Source: an uncultured Myxococcales bacterium (GTDB lineage: Bacteria; Myxococcota_A; UBA9042; CAIXZC01). From it: a DNA stretch of 64,000 nt. Under the pieces are notes generated by a model, which was given only the letters and a program-made list of their open reading frames with translations, searched no databases and was not told where the DNA came from. Both the position numbers and the translations under genes were made by a program. The number at the start of each line of letters is the position of its first letter. The first letter of the stretch is position 1. Positions 35,504 to 43,389 of this stretch are shown one piece after another. The stretch covers positions 1 to 64,000 of the forward strand of contig CAITUV010000066.1 in NCBI GenBank assembly GCA_903895725.1, in the 5' to 3' direction.

Positions 35504-36475
35504 ATGAAAGCGTCAGTTTCGTTCTTGTGTCTCGTTCTCCTGGGCTGGGCTCCTGTGGCGATGGCCGACGTCGCGCCGAATCCGGTACGTATCGACGGTT
35601 CGACCCGCATGACCGAGGAAACCGTCGACATCGTCGTAGAAAAGGACGTCGCCCGGGTGACTGCAAAGTTCACTCTGGAGATCGGCGACATCCAGAAGCT
35701 CCGGTATTGCCGGGCACTCCAGGAAGGGGGCAGCGAATGCGGTGACTGGTACTATCACTTCGAGCTCTCCTGGCCGCTGCTCGATTCCCAGGACGGAGCC
35801 TTCAAGGAGTTCTCCGTCAAGGTGAATGGAGAGGAAGCCGACGTGTGGGGCGACGAAGAGGAAGAGGTTCCCGGGCTCACACCGCCCATTTCGAAGTGGA
35901 TCCGGATCAGCGCGCCCAGAATGGACAAGCGCCCCACCCGGGCCACGGTCGAGGTCCGCTACGTCGAGGCGCTCAGCCCGAGGCTCGGCCTGGCCAGGCT
36001 CACCTACGTGCTCCGCTCCGGCTCCCTCTGGAAAGGAACCATCGGAGCGGCGACCATCACCATGACTGCGGCCGACGGGATCGTGCTCCAGAATGCGGCC
36101 CCCGCTCCGAAGAGTGCGGGACCGGCCAGGCTTGTCTGGAAGTTCAAGAACTTCGAGCCTGACCAGGACATCTCGGTCACGGTTCGCCTTCCCCTGTCTG
36201 CCGAGGACGAGGAATGGCGCCGAAAGTACGAGGAGCTCGTCCGCAAGAATGCCGAGCTCGATGCCAAGGATGCGGAGCTGCGGATCGAGGAGGACAAGCT
36301 CGAGGCCACTTACCAGGAGTACCTCAAGGCGCTCGATGAGCTGAAGAAGAAGGAGCAGCAGGAGCAGCCCGTTCCCAAGCCGCAGGAACCGCCTGCTCCC
36401 CCGTCCCGGGAACCGCCGGCAGCCCAGCCGCCGGAGCAGCCCGCTCCCACCCCGGTGTCGCCCGAAACTCGTTGA
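35504..36475 (+). CDS. secreted protein with coiled-coil and Pro-rich C-terminus
   Basis: ATG 35504 begins a cleavable signal peptide (MKASVSFLCLVLLGWAPVAMA); the TTG at 35501 is one codon earlier and less likely. The 323-aa product has a beta-rich domain (~22-235: VDIVVEKDVARVTAKFTLEI, YYHFELSWPLL, TRATVEVRYVEAL). A charged coiled coil follows (~238-285: RRKYEELVRKNAELDAKDAE), then a tail rich in Pro, Glu and Gln. The layout suggests a periplasmic protein whose tail reaches across the envelope or binds the wall. No family is recognised. It ends 40 bp before the DUF2877 gene, so read-through into the catabolic operon is possible. Confidence 0.72.
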   Translation: MKASVSFLCLVLLGWAPVAMADVAPNPVRIDGSTRMTEETVDIVVEKDVARVTAKFTLEIGDIQKLRYCRALQEGGSECGDWYYHFELSWPLLDSQDGAFKEFSVKVNGEEADVWGDEEEEVPGLTPPISKWIRISAPRMDKRPTRATVEVRYVEALSPRLGLARLTYVLRSGSLWKGTIGAATITMTAADGIVLQNAAPAPKSAGPARLVWKFKNFEPDQDISVTVRLPLSAEDEEWRRKYEELVRKNAELDAKDAELRIEEDKLEATYQEYLKALDELKKKEQQEQPVPKPQEPPAPPSREPPAAQPPEQPAPTPVSPETR

Positions 36476-36515
36476 CCCGCTGACCTGGAGAGTCCGCAAC
36501 CGGAGGTCGTGTTCA

Positions 36516-37475
36516 ATGCGGGTCGTCGCGTTGTCCGTGGACAGACTGTTGCCAGCGATATTTCACGGCAGAGTGGTCGCAGCCAACGACCGTACCCTCT
36601 CCATCCGGACATCGGACGACGATCTCGTGACGCTGGCGGTCCCCGGTCTGTGCAACGGCCCCAACCGGGCTCGCCTCGACCTGCCGCCCACGGCCGCCAT
36701 GCGTGACTTCCTGGGCCCATGCGAAGGGGCGACGGCAGAACGACGGGGCCAGCTCCTGAGAGTCGGTCCGGACCTCGAGGTCGATCTGGCCGGGGCCGAG
36801 CTCTGGCCTGCAGGCAGCTGGCCGTCCGAAACCACGGAGACGCCGTCCCCCGCGCACGGACAGCCATCTCTCGGGAGGTGCGGGGGTTCTCCTGGGCGCA
36901 CGGCCCTCCAGGGCCAGGAACGGAAACCTTGGGGCGAGGAGCCGGACGCTGCCCTGGAGCCTTCTTCCGACCGGTGGCCCGAAGGGCGGCGCCGGGCTCT
37001 CCGCCGGAGTGTCGACATGGCCGAGGCAGCGATGCGGGGCGACGAGTCGGCGTTCCTGTCGCACGCACGCTCCATCGTTGGCCTGGGTCCTGGTCTCACC
37101 CCCTCCGGAGACGACTTGCTGGTGGGCTTCCTTGCCGCGGGCCTGGCCTGGCCCGACAGCCTTGCCGCCCGCATGGCTCCTCTGCTTCGAGCCACCCTGC
37201 CATCCTGGCTCCCTCGCACGGGCTTCGTCTCCGGGGCCTATCTTCGATTTGCCGTGCAGGGGCGCCTGGATGAGGCTGTGTCATCGGCCGCGTCCGCCCT
37301 TTCCGCTGCAACCCGGTCTTCGGGCGCGACCGGAGCGACGGGCTCACTCTTCACTGCCCACTGCTCACTGCTATTGAAATACGGCCACACTTCGGGCGAG
37401 GATATTGCGCTGGGCATCCTGCTTGGCCTGGGCATCAGGCCGGATGCCCTGCCCTGGGAGGTGACGAATTGCTGA
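36516..37475 (+). CDS. DUF2877 protein (AllH/YlbF-like, carbamoyltransferase subunit)
   Basis: ATG 36516 follows GGAGGT. The 319-aa protein has the DUF2877 signature GLGPGLTPSGDDLLVGFLAAG (near residue 190) and a C-terminal HTSGEDIALGILLG motif. In enterobacterial allantoin fermentation the DUF2877, FdrA and DUF1116 proteins act together as the oxamate carbamoyltransferase. Here the three genes occur in that order, and FdrA overlaps this gene by 7 bp. Residues ~93-165 form a Pro/Gly/Arg-rich low-complexity insertion, making the protein longer than the ~271-residue E. coli YlbF. The subunit role is taken from the family; the substrate in this organism is open. Confidence 0.85.
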   Translation: MRVVALSVDRLLPAIFHGRVVAANDRTLSIRTSDDDLVTLAVPGLCNGPNRARLDLPPTAAMRDFLGPCEGATAERRGQLLRVGPDLEVDLAGAELWPAGSWPSETTETPSPAHGQPSLGRCGGSPGRTALQGQERKPWGEEPDAALEPSSDRWPEGRRRALRRSVDMAEAAMRGDESAFLSHARSIVGLGPGLTPSGDDLLVGFLAAGLAWPDSLAARMAPLLRATLPSWLPRTGFVSGAYLRFAVQGRLDEAVSSAASALSAATRSSGATGATGSLFTAHCSLLLKYGHTSGEDIALGILLGLGIRPDALPWEVTNC

Positions 37476-39058
37476 TCAACTACGTGGTTCGGAACAGCTA
37501 CCATGATTCGGTTTTCCTCATGTCCATTGCGGCCCGGGTGAAGAAGCTGCCCGGCGTCAAGGAGGTTTCCTGCGTCATGGGGACCGAGGAGAACCAGCGG
37601 ATCCTGGACATTGCAGGACTGCTGTCGGACGAAGGCAGGAAGGCCGGTCCCAACGACCTCGTCATCGCGGCATCGGCCGATACGGCGGATTCCTGCAACG
37701 CGGCCGTGAAGGCCGCCGAGGACGGACTGGCACGGAAGGCCTCTTCGTCCACGGGTTCGGACGAGACGAGCCGGTCGCTCCAGGGTGCGCTCGAGCGCCG
37801 TCCCGACTCCAACCTGGCCGTAATCTCGGTCCCTGGCCGATATGCTCGGGACCAGGCGGAGCAGGCGCTGCGCCGAGGGCTGCATGTGTTCCTGTTCAGT
37901 GACAACGTGTCCGTAGCCGACGAAATCGCGCTCAAGAAGCTCGGCGGAGAGCTCGGCTTGCTCGTCATGGGGCCCGATTGCGGGACCGCTCTCCTGGGCG
38001 GTGTGGCGGTGGGCTTTGCCAACCGGGTACGCCGGGGAAACATCGGGCTCGTGGCCGCGGCCGGAACCGGCCTCCAGGAGGTATCGTGCCTGATCCATCG
38101 CCTGGGCGGAGGGATCTCGCACGGGATTGGAACGGGCGGCCGCGACCTGTCCCTGTCGGTCGGAGGGCGCACCATGCTCCAGGGGATGGAGGTGCTCGAG
38201 GCGGACCCGGGGACGTCGGTGGTAGTCCTCGTCTCCAAGCCCCCCGAGGCGACGGTGGCCGGCGAGATTCTCGCTCGGGCACGGGCGGGGAAGAAGCAGT
38301 ACGTGGTGTGCATGGTGGGCAGCGCAGCCGGAGCCGATGAGGGGAACCTGGCCTTTGCGTCCACCCTCTCCGAGGCGGCCGGGAAGGCCGCAGACCGAGC
38401 CGGCGTGCTTCGGCGGGATGCGAGCAAGCCCTCCGGCCACGCGTCGGTCGCAGAGGTGTGGGCCGAGCTGACGCCGCCGCCTGCTCTCGGAGCGGAAGAC
38501 GGGGCTGATGACGCCGAGGCACTGGCGTCCCGTCTTGCGCCGGGGCGGCGGTATCTCCGCGGACTCTTCTCCGGCGGCACCCTCTGCTACGAGGCCGAGC
38601 ACCTGCTGCGGAGCCGCCTTCCGGCCGTTCGGTCGAACATCGCCCACGATCCCAAGCGACGGATGGCCGACCCGCGCCGCAGCGAGGGGCACGTGGTCAT
38701 CGACCTGGGGGACGACGAGTTCACGGTGGGCCGCCCACACCCCATGATCGACTTCACGCTGAGGAATGAACGCATCGTCCAGGAGGCATCCGACCCGCAG
38801 ACGGCCGTGATCCTGCTGGACGTGGTGCTCGGCTACGGCGCCCATCCGGATCCGGCCGGTGCCCTGGCTCCCGCCCTGGCCGAGGCCCGCAGGCTCGGAG
38901 TGCCCGTCGTTGCGTCACTGTGCGGGACGGACCTCGATCCCCAGGGGTATGCGGCGCAGAGGGCCGAACTCCAGTCGTCCGGAGTCGCACTGTGCCGGTC
39001 CAACGCCGACGCGGTCCGACTCGCAGCCGGCATCGCAGTCGTGGCCGCAAGAGGGTAA
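37469..39058 (+). CDS. fdrA: FdrA (AllF-like) acyl-CoA-ligase-fold carbamoyltransferase subunit
   Basis: TTG start at 37469, with GGAGGTGA ending 4 nt before it and overlapping the DUF2877 stop. The 529-aa protein is close in length to E. coli FdrA (~555 aa). It keeps the family's VMGPDCGTALLGGVAVGFAN region, GNIGLVAAAGTGLQE, GIGTGGRDLSLSVGG and VLVSKPPE, which resemble the nucleotide/CoA-binding and phosphohistidine regions of succinyl-CoA synthetase alpha. With DUF1116 and DUF2877 it forms the oxamate carbamoyltransferase of allantoin degradation, which yields carbamoyl phosphate. The DUF1116 gene starts 3 bp after this stop, so the three are translationally linked. Confidence 0.92.
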   Translation: MLINYVVRNSYHDSVFLMSIAARVKKLPGVKEVSCVMGTEENQRILDIAGLLSDEGRKAGPNDLVIAASADTADSCNAAVKAAEDGLARKASSSTGSDETSRSLQGALERRPDSNLAVISVPGRYARDQAEQALRRGLHVFLFSDNVSVADEIALKKLGGELGLLVMGPDCGTALLGGVAVGFANRVRRGNIGLVAAAGTGLQEVSCLIHRLGGGISHGIGTGGRDLSLSVGGRTMLQGMEVLEADPGTSVVVLVSKPPEATVAGEILARARAGKKQYVVCMVGSAAGADEGNLAFASTLSEAAGKAADRAGVLRRDASKPSGHASVAEVWAELTPPPALGAEDGADDAEALASRLAPGRRYLRGLFSGGTLCYEAEHLLRSRLPAVRSNIAHDPKRRMADPRRSEGHVVIDLGDDEFTVGRPHPMIDFTLRNERIVQEASDPQTAVILLDVVLGYGAHPDPAGALAPALAEARRLGVPVVASLCGTDLDPQGYAAQRAELQSSGVALCRSNADAVRLAAGIAVVAARG

Positions 39059-39061
39059 ACG

Positions 39062-40495
39062 ATGACCAAACGAAAAGACCTGTTCGCGGAGGGCCCGGTT
39101 GCCGTCAACCTGGGCCTGGAATCGTTCCATCGCTCGCTCGTGGACCAGGGAACCCCGTCGGTCCACGTGGACTGGCGCCCCCCTTCCCAGGCAGCGGCCC
39201 TGATCTCGCACCTGGACAACGGAGCCATCGACGCTGCCAATGCAGAGGCCGCACGGAGGCTCATCGATTCGGAGGCCGTGCTGGTCGACATCCGCCCTGC
39301 CCACGAGGTGGTTCCGGGGCTGGACCGGGGCGTGATTCTGCACGCCGGGCCGCCGGTGACCTGGGAGCGCATGTCCGGTCCGCAGAAGGGAGCGGTCATC
39401 GGAGCGCTCCTTTATGAAGGGCTGGCCGACTCCCCCGAAGCGGCCGAGAAGCTCGCCGAGTCGGGCGGCGTTCGGTTCGACCCCTGCCACCATCACCGCG
39501 CCGTGGGCCCCATGGCCGGCGTGCTGTCCCGCTCCATGTGGGTGTTCGTGGTTCACAACTCCACATTCGGCAATGACGCCTACTGCTCGCTCAACGAAGG
39601 GCTGGGCAAGGTGCTCCGCTTCGGCGCTTACTCCCCCGACGTGATCGAGCGCCTGCGCTTCATGGAGCGCGTCCTGGCACCCGCACTGGCCGAGGCCGTG
39701 CGGCGCTCCGGAGGCATCAACGTCCGGAACCTGACCGCACAGGCACTCCAGATGGGGGACGAGTGCCACAATCGGAACGTGGCAGCCACTACCCTGCTCC
39801 TCAAGGAGCTGGTCCCGCACCTCCTCGCCTCCGACCTGGACAAGGAGACCATCCGCGAGGTGTTCCGCTTCATCTCGGGAAACGCCCACTTCTACCTCAA
39901 CCTGTCCATGGCCGCGTGCAAGGCCGCATCGGACACCATCCTGGGGTTCCCGGGCTGCACCCTCCTCTCCGCCATGGCCCGAAACGGAACCGACATCGGA
40001 ATCCGTGTCGCCGGCCTGGGAGACCGCTGGTTCACCGCTCCGGCCGGAATGCCCAAAGGGCTCTTCTTCGCCGGGTTCACGCAGGACGATGCCAACCCGG
40101 ACCTGGGCGACTCGACGGTGTCTGAGGTCGCCGGCATCGGCGGATTCGCCATGGCCGGGGCACCTGCCATTGTCCAGTTCGTCGGCGGGGCCCCGGCGGA
40201 TGCGGTCCGTCACACCCGCGAGATGGTCGAGATCTGCGTCGCCCGCCACGCCCACTACAAGATGCCCGTGCTGGACTTTGCCGGCACACCCGTGGGAGTG
40301 GACATCCGCAAGGTCGTCTCGACCGGGATAACCCCCGTCATCAACACCGGCATTGCCCATCGCAGACCGGGCGTGGGACAAGTAGGCGCCGGACTGCTCC
40401 ACGCACCGTTCCCCATGTTCGAAGAAGCGCTGAAGGCATTTGTTGAAGATCGGGCACGGATCGCACATACTACGGATTCCCCGAAGGGGGTTTGA
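39062..40495 (+). CDS. DUF1116 protein (AllG/YlbE-like, carbamoyltransferase subunit)
   Basis: The 477-aa product is a full-length DUF1116 protein: NLGLESFHRSLVDQGTPSVHVDWRPP at the N-terminus, then GALLYEGLADSPEAAEKL, FDPCHHHRAVGPMAGVLS, and FWF-type motifs such as MWVFVVHNSTFGN and FVEDRA at the end. E. coli YlbE (~419 aa) belongs to the same family and is a subunit of the oxamate carbamoyltransferase with FdrA. The ATG is 3 bp after the FdrA stop. The next gene (CodA-like) starts 16 bp downstream. The family function is inferred from these neighbours. Confidence 0.88.
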   Translation: MTKRKDLFAEGPVAVNLGLESFHRSLVDQGTPSVHVDWRPPSQAAALISHLDNGAIDAANAEAARRLIDSEAVLVDIRPAHEVVPGLDRGVILHAGPPVTWERMSGPQKGAVIGALLYEGLADSPEAAEKLAESGGVRFDPCHHHRAVGPMAGVLSRSMWVFVVHNSTFGNDAYCSLNEGLGKVLRFGAYSPDVIERLRFMERVLAPALAEAVRRSGGINVRNLTAQALQMGDECHNRNVAATTLLLKELVPHLLASDLDKETIREVFRFISGNAHFYLNLSMAACKAASDTILGFPGCTLLSAMARNGTDIGIRVAGLGDRWFTAPAGMPKGLFFAGFTQDDANPDLGDSTVSEVAGIGGFAMAGAPAIVQFVGGAPADAVRHTREMVEICVARHAHYKMPVLDFAGTPVGVDIRKVVSTGITPVINTGIAHRRPGVGQVGAGLLHAPFPMFEEALKAFVEDRARIAHTTDSPKGV

Positions 40496-40511
40496 GACAA
40501 GGAGGAAGGGG

Positions 40512-41732
40512 ATGGATCTCATCATCCGCAATGCCAGATTGAGAAAGACGGAAGGGCTCAGGGATATCGGAATCTCCGGCGGACGCATCGCGGCCATCGA
40601 GCCGAAGATCTCAGGCAAGGGAGCGCAGGAGGTCGATGCCGGGGGACGCCTCGTCACCGAGAGTTATGTCAACACGCACCTGCACCTGTGCAAGGTATAC
40701 ACGCTGGCCATGATGGACGAGATGGCCCTGGCCGCGTACCACGGCGACGGCATGGGCAAGGCCATGAATGCCATCGAGCTGGCCGCCCGCATCAAGGAGC
40801 AGTACGACGAGGAGTGGATCCTCCCGAACGTACGCAAGGCCCTGCGCCTGGCTGCACGCTTCGGCTGCACGCACATTCGGGCATTCGCCGACGTGGACAG
40901 CAAGGCCAAGCTGGTCGGCGTCAAGGCTCTCCTCAAGGCACGGGAGGAGTTCCGGGGCGTCGTGGATGTCCAGGTCGTTGCCTTCCCGCAGGACGGGGTG
41001 GCCCGGGAGCCGGGAACCCTCGGCCTCATTCGCAACGCCATGGAGCTCGGGGCCAATGTGGTCGGCGGCATCCCCTGGATCGAATTCACCGAGGCCGATT
41101 CGCTCGACCACGTCGAGCAGATGGTCCGCATCGCCCGTGAGTTCGATGCCGATGTGTCCATGCTCGTCGATGATGCCGGCGACCCGGGCCTCCGAACCCT
41201 GGAGATGCTCGCAAGCTCCCTCATTCGGGAAGGGATGGTCGGACGGGGGCTGGCACACCACGCTCGAGCCATGGCCCTGTATCCCACGCCCTACTTTCAG
41301 AAGATCTCCGCCCTGCTCAAGAAGGCCGACATGGGCGTCGTCAGCGACCCGCACACCGGCCCGCTCCACGCCCGGGTCCGGGAGCTGCTGGCCGAAGGCA
41401 ATCTCGTCTGCCTCGGGCAGGACGACATCTCCGATGCCTACTACCCTTACGGCCGCAACAACATGCTTGAGGTCGCGTTCCTCAATTCCCACCTCCTGTG
41501 GATGACCGGACGTGAAGATATGGAAGTGCTCTACGACATGGTCACCACCAAAGCCGCCCGCTGCATGCACGTCTCGGACTTCGGGCTGACCGTGGGCAAG
41601 ACGGCGCACCTGGTCGTGCTTCGGGAAAAGAATCTGACCGATGCCCTGCGAAACCACCGGGAGCCGCTGCACGTGGTCAGCCACGGCCGACTCCTCGATT
41701 CGACCCTCTACGCGGAAGGAGATGACGAATGA
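40512..41732 (+). CDS. CodA-like amidohydrolase with incomplete metal site
   Basis: ATG 40512 has AAGGAGGAAGG upstream; the frame is open from 40440, but that part lies inside the previous gene. The 406-aa protein belongs to the cytosine-deaminase (CodA) branch of the amidohydrolases. His56-x-His58 (NTHLHL), His249/His250 (GLAHHARAM) and Asp304 (GQDDISDAYYPYGRNNM) match metal or substrate positions. The strand-5 motif, HxDE-like in CodA (His214 metal ligand, Glu217 catalytic), reads MLVDDAGDPG with Leu218 and Asp221 instead. The metal site and catalysis may thus differ from true deaminases. Operon context: 16 bp after DUF1116, 4-bp overlap with the cyclase gene. A role in opening or deaminating an N-heterocycle is inferred. 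Confidence 0.85.
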   Translation: MDLIIRNARLRKTEGLRDIGISGGRIAAIEPKISGKGAQEVDAGGRLVTESYVNTHLHLCKVYTLAMMDEMALAAYHGDGMGKAMNAIELAARIKEQYDEEWILPNVRKALRLAARFGCTHIRAFADVDSKAKLVGVKALLKAREEFRGVVDVQVVAFPQDGVAREPGTLGLIRNAMELGANVVGGIPWIEFTEADSLDHVEQMVRIAREFDADVSMLVDDAGDPGLRTLEMLASSLIREGMVGRGLAHHARAMALYPTPYFQKISALLKKADMGVVSDPHTGPLHARVRELLAEGNLVCLGQDDISDAYYPYGRNNMLEVAFLNSHLLWMTGREDMEVLYDMVTTKAARCMHVSDFGLTVGKTAHLVVLREKNLTDALRNHREPLHVVSHGRLLDSTLYAEGDDE

Positions 41733-42493
41733 AGCTGTACGACCTCTCTCAGGGAACCGGAATCCTCACCCCCCCCTGGCCAACCTATGAGCCGCTCCAG
41801 GTCAAGTTCTTCAAGCGGCAGGCGCCCAACGGCGCCAGCGGCCAGCTCATCACCACCTCGAACCACGTCGGTACGCACCTCGACGGACCGCTCCATTTCT
41901 GCACTCATGGCAAGGACATCGCCTCCCTGCCGCTCGACTCCCTCTACGGACCGGCTGCCGTCGTCGACCTCTCCGACATCGCAGAGGACTATGGCGTTTA
42001 CACCTCGAAGGACATCACCGACCGGGTCGAAGTCCGCGAGGGAGATATCCTCATCATCCACACGGGGTATGTGAAGTACTCCTGGGATCAGCCCGAGGCC
42101 GACGAAGTGCGCTACATGTGCAAGCACCCCGGCCCCACCCACGAGTTCGCCCAGTGGGCTCTCAAGATGAAGCTCAAGTGGATCGGCGTCGATTGCGGCA
42201 GCGCAGATCACCCCTTCAACACGAAGATCCGCGAGTGGATGCCCCACCTCGCCCGGGAGTGCGACGCTTATCTCCAGAAGAAGTACGGAAAATCCATCGA
42301 CGAGATGTTCCCGACCGCCGACTACCAGCTCATGCACATCGCCCTCTTCCCGAGCGGCCTCATCCACGCCGAGAACCTCGGCGGCGAGATCGGCAAGCTG
42401 CTCAACCGCCGCACCGTGGTCGGCTGCTTCCCCTGGAAGTTCGTGGACGGTGAGTCGGCTTTCTGCCGGATCGTGGCGTTCGAAGAGGACTGA
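41729..42493 (+). CDS. cyclase-family (PF04199) metal-dependent amide hydrolase
   Basis: The 254-aa protein has the family's metal motif His46-x3-His50-x-Asp52-x3-His56 (NHVGTHLDGPLHF), plus VVDLSDIAED and IGVDCGSADHPFN. PF04199 includes kynurenine formamidase and isatin hydrolase, which cleave formamides and cyclic amides with Mn2+ or Zn2+. It overlaps the amidohydrolase gene by the ATGA stop/start junction, which implies coupled translation. A ring-opening hydrolase step for a lactam or imide intermediate is the natural guess from context. The protein has no signal peptide and should be cytoplasmic. Confidence 0.9.
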   Translation: MKLYDLSQGTGILTPPWPTYEPLQVKFFKRQAPNGASGQLITTSNHVGTHLDGPLHFCTHGKDIASLPLDSLYGPAAVVDLSDIAEDYGVYTSKDITDRVEVREGDILIIHTGYVKYSWDQPEADEVRYMCKHPGPTHEFAQWALKMKLKWIGVDCGSADHPFNTKIREWMPHLARECDAYLQKKYGKSIDEMFPTADYQLMHIALFPSGLIHAENLGGEIGKLLNRRTVVGCFPWKFVDGESAFCRIVAFEED

Positions 42494-42523
42494 TACCCCA
42501 CGCTCCGCCTTTCGGAGGCTGCC

Positions 42524-43324
42524 ATGAGGGAATTCACCGTTGCGGCCGTGCAGTTCGCCGTGACTCCACTGGATACGTCCGCCAACATCGCCAGGTCCTG
42601 CGAGTGGCTCGAGCGGGCCGTTGCCACGCATGGCGCCGAGCTCGTGGTCTTTCCCGAAACCATCACCACCGGGTTCCACCCCGGTGCCGACCCGACCGTG
42701 CTCCGCCGGCTCTCCGATGCCATTCCGGGCCGACTCACGCAGGCCATCCAGAAGGAAGCCAGCCGACATCGAGTCCACGTGGTCTGGCCCACCTACGAGC
42801 TCGACGGCGGTACCCTCTACAACTCGGCCGCAGTCATCGGCCCCACCGGAGACGTGCTGGGCGTCTACCGAAAGACCCACCCGTTTCCCACCGAGCAGGC
42901 CTGGACCACTCGTGCCAACGACCCGGTCGTCGTGCAGACCGACCTCGGAAAGATCGGGCTCGTCATCTGCTATGACGGCGATTTCCCCGAGCTCTGCCGA
43001 GCCGAGGCACTGGCCGGAGCCGAGCTGATCGTCCGCCCGTCCGCCCTCCTGCGCGACTTCGAGATCTGGTCGCTGACCAACCGCGCCCGTGCCTACGACA
43101 ACCATGTCTGGTTCGTCGCGGTCAACTCGGTCGGACCCGATGCAGGAAACAACTACTACTTCGGGCACAGCATGATCGCCACTCCGCTCGGTACCGTGGC
43201 CGCCCTGGCTCGGGCCGGTGAGATGATCATCTCGACCCGTATCGACCCCGGCCTGGCCTCGACCAGCATGGTCCAGCACCTGCGGGACCGAAACCCGAAG
43301 GCATACCGGGGCGTGTGCGACTGA
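42524..43324 (+). CDS. nitrilase-superfamily carbon-nitrogen hydrolase (amidase)
   Basis: The 266-aa product carries the complete Glu45-Lys117-Cys149 catalytic triad (FPETITTG, YRKTHPF, VICYDGDFPE), so it should be active. Members of this superfamily hydrolyse N-carbamoyl amines (beta-ureidopropionase, N-carbamoylputrescine amidase), omega-amides and related compounds. It starts 30 bp after the cyclase gene, behind a weak GGAGG-like site, and is the last of the six genes. In this operon it may hydrolyse the amide or carbamoyl product left after ring opening. If it acted on an N-carbamoyl compound it would compete with the FdrA complex, so an amide such as a malonamate or an omega-amide is also possible. 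Confidence 0.9.
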   Translation: MREFTVAAVQFAVTPLDTSANIARSCEWLERAVATHGAELVVFPETITTGFHPGADPTVLRRLSDAIPGRLTQAIQKEASRHRVHVVWPTYELDGGTLYNSAAVIGPTGDVLGVYRKTHPFPTEQAWTTRANDPVVVQTDLGKIGLVICYDGDFPELCRAEALAGAELIVRPSALLRDFEIWSLTNRARAYDNHVWFVAVNSVGPDAGNNYYFGHSMIATPLGTVAALARAGEMIISTRIDPGLASTSMVQHLRDRNPKAYRGVCD

Positions 43325-43389
43325 CCGCTTTCGGGACGCGGCAGACGCTGACTTGCATGGCTTGCCCGCTCGTTCCACTGGAGGGAGAG

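Noticed and set aside
38915..40657. Leftward open frame over the DUF1116 gene
   Set aside because: It has no motif and overlaps three genes with clear families in the other orientation.
36516..43324. Allantoin degradation operon
   Set aside because: Only the carbamoyltransferase-type genes match. No allantoinase, allantoate amidohydrolase, ureidoglycolate dehydrogenase or carbamate kinase is present, so I did not name the pathway allantoin.
41708..43378. Leftward 556-codon open frame over the cyclase and nitrilase genes
   Set aside because: The rightward genes carry complete catalytic motifs (HxxxHxD and Glu-Lys-Cys); the leftward frame has none.
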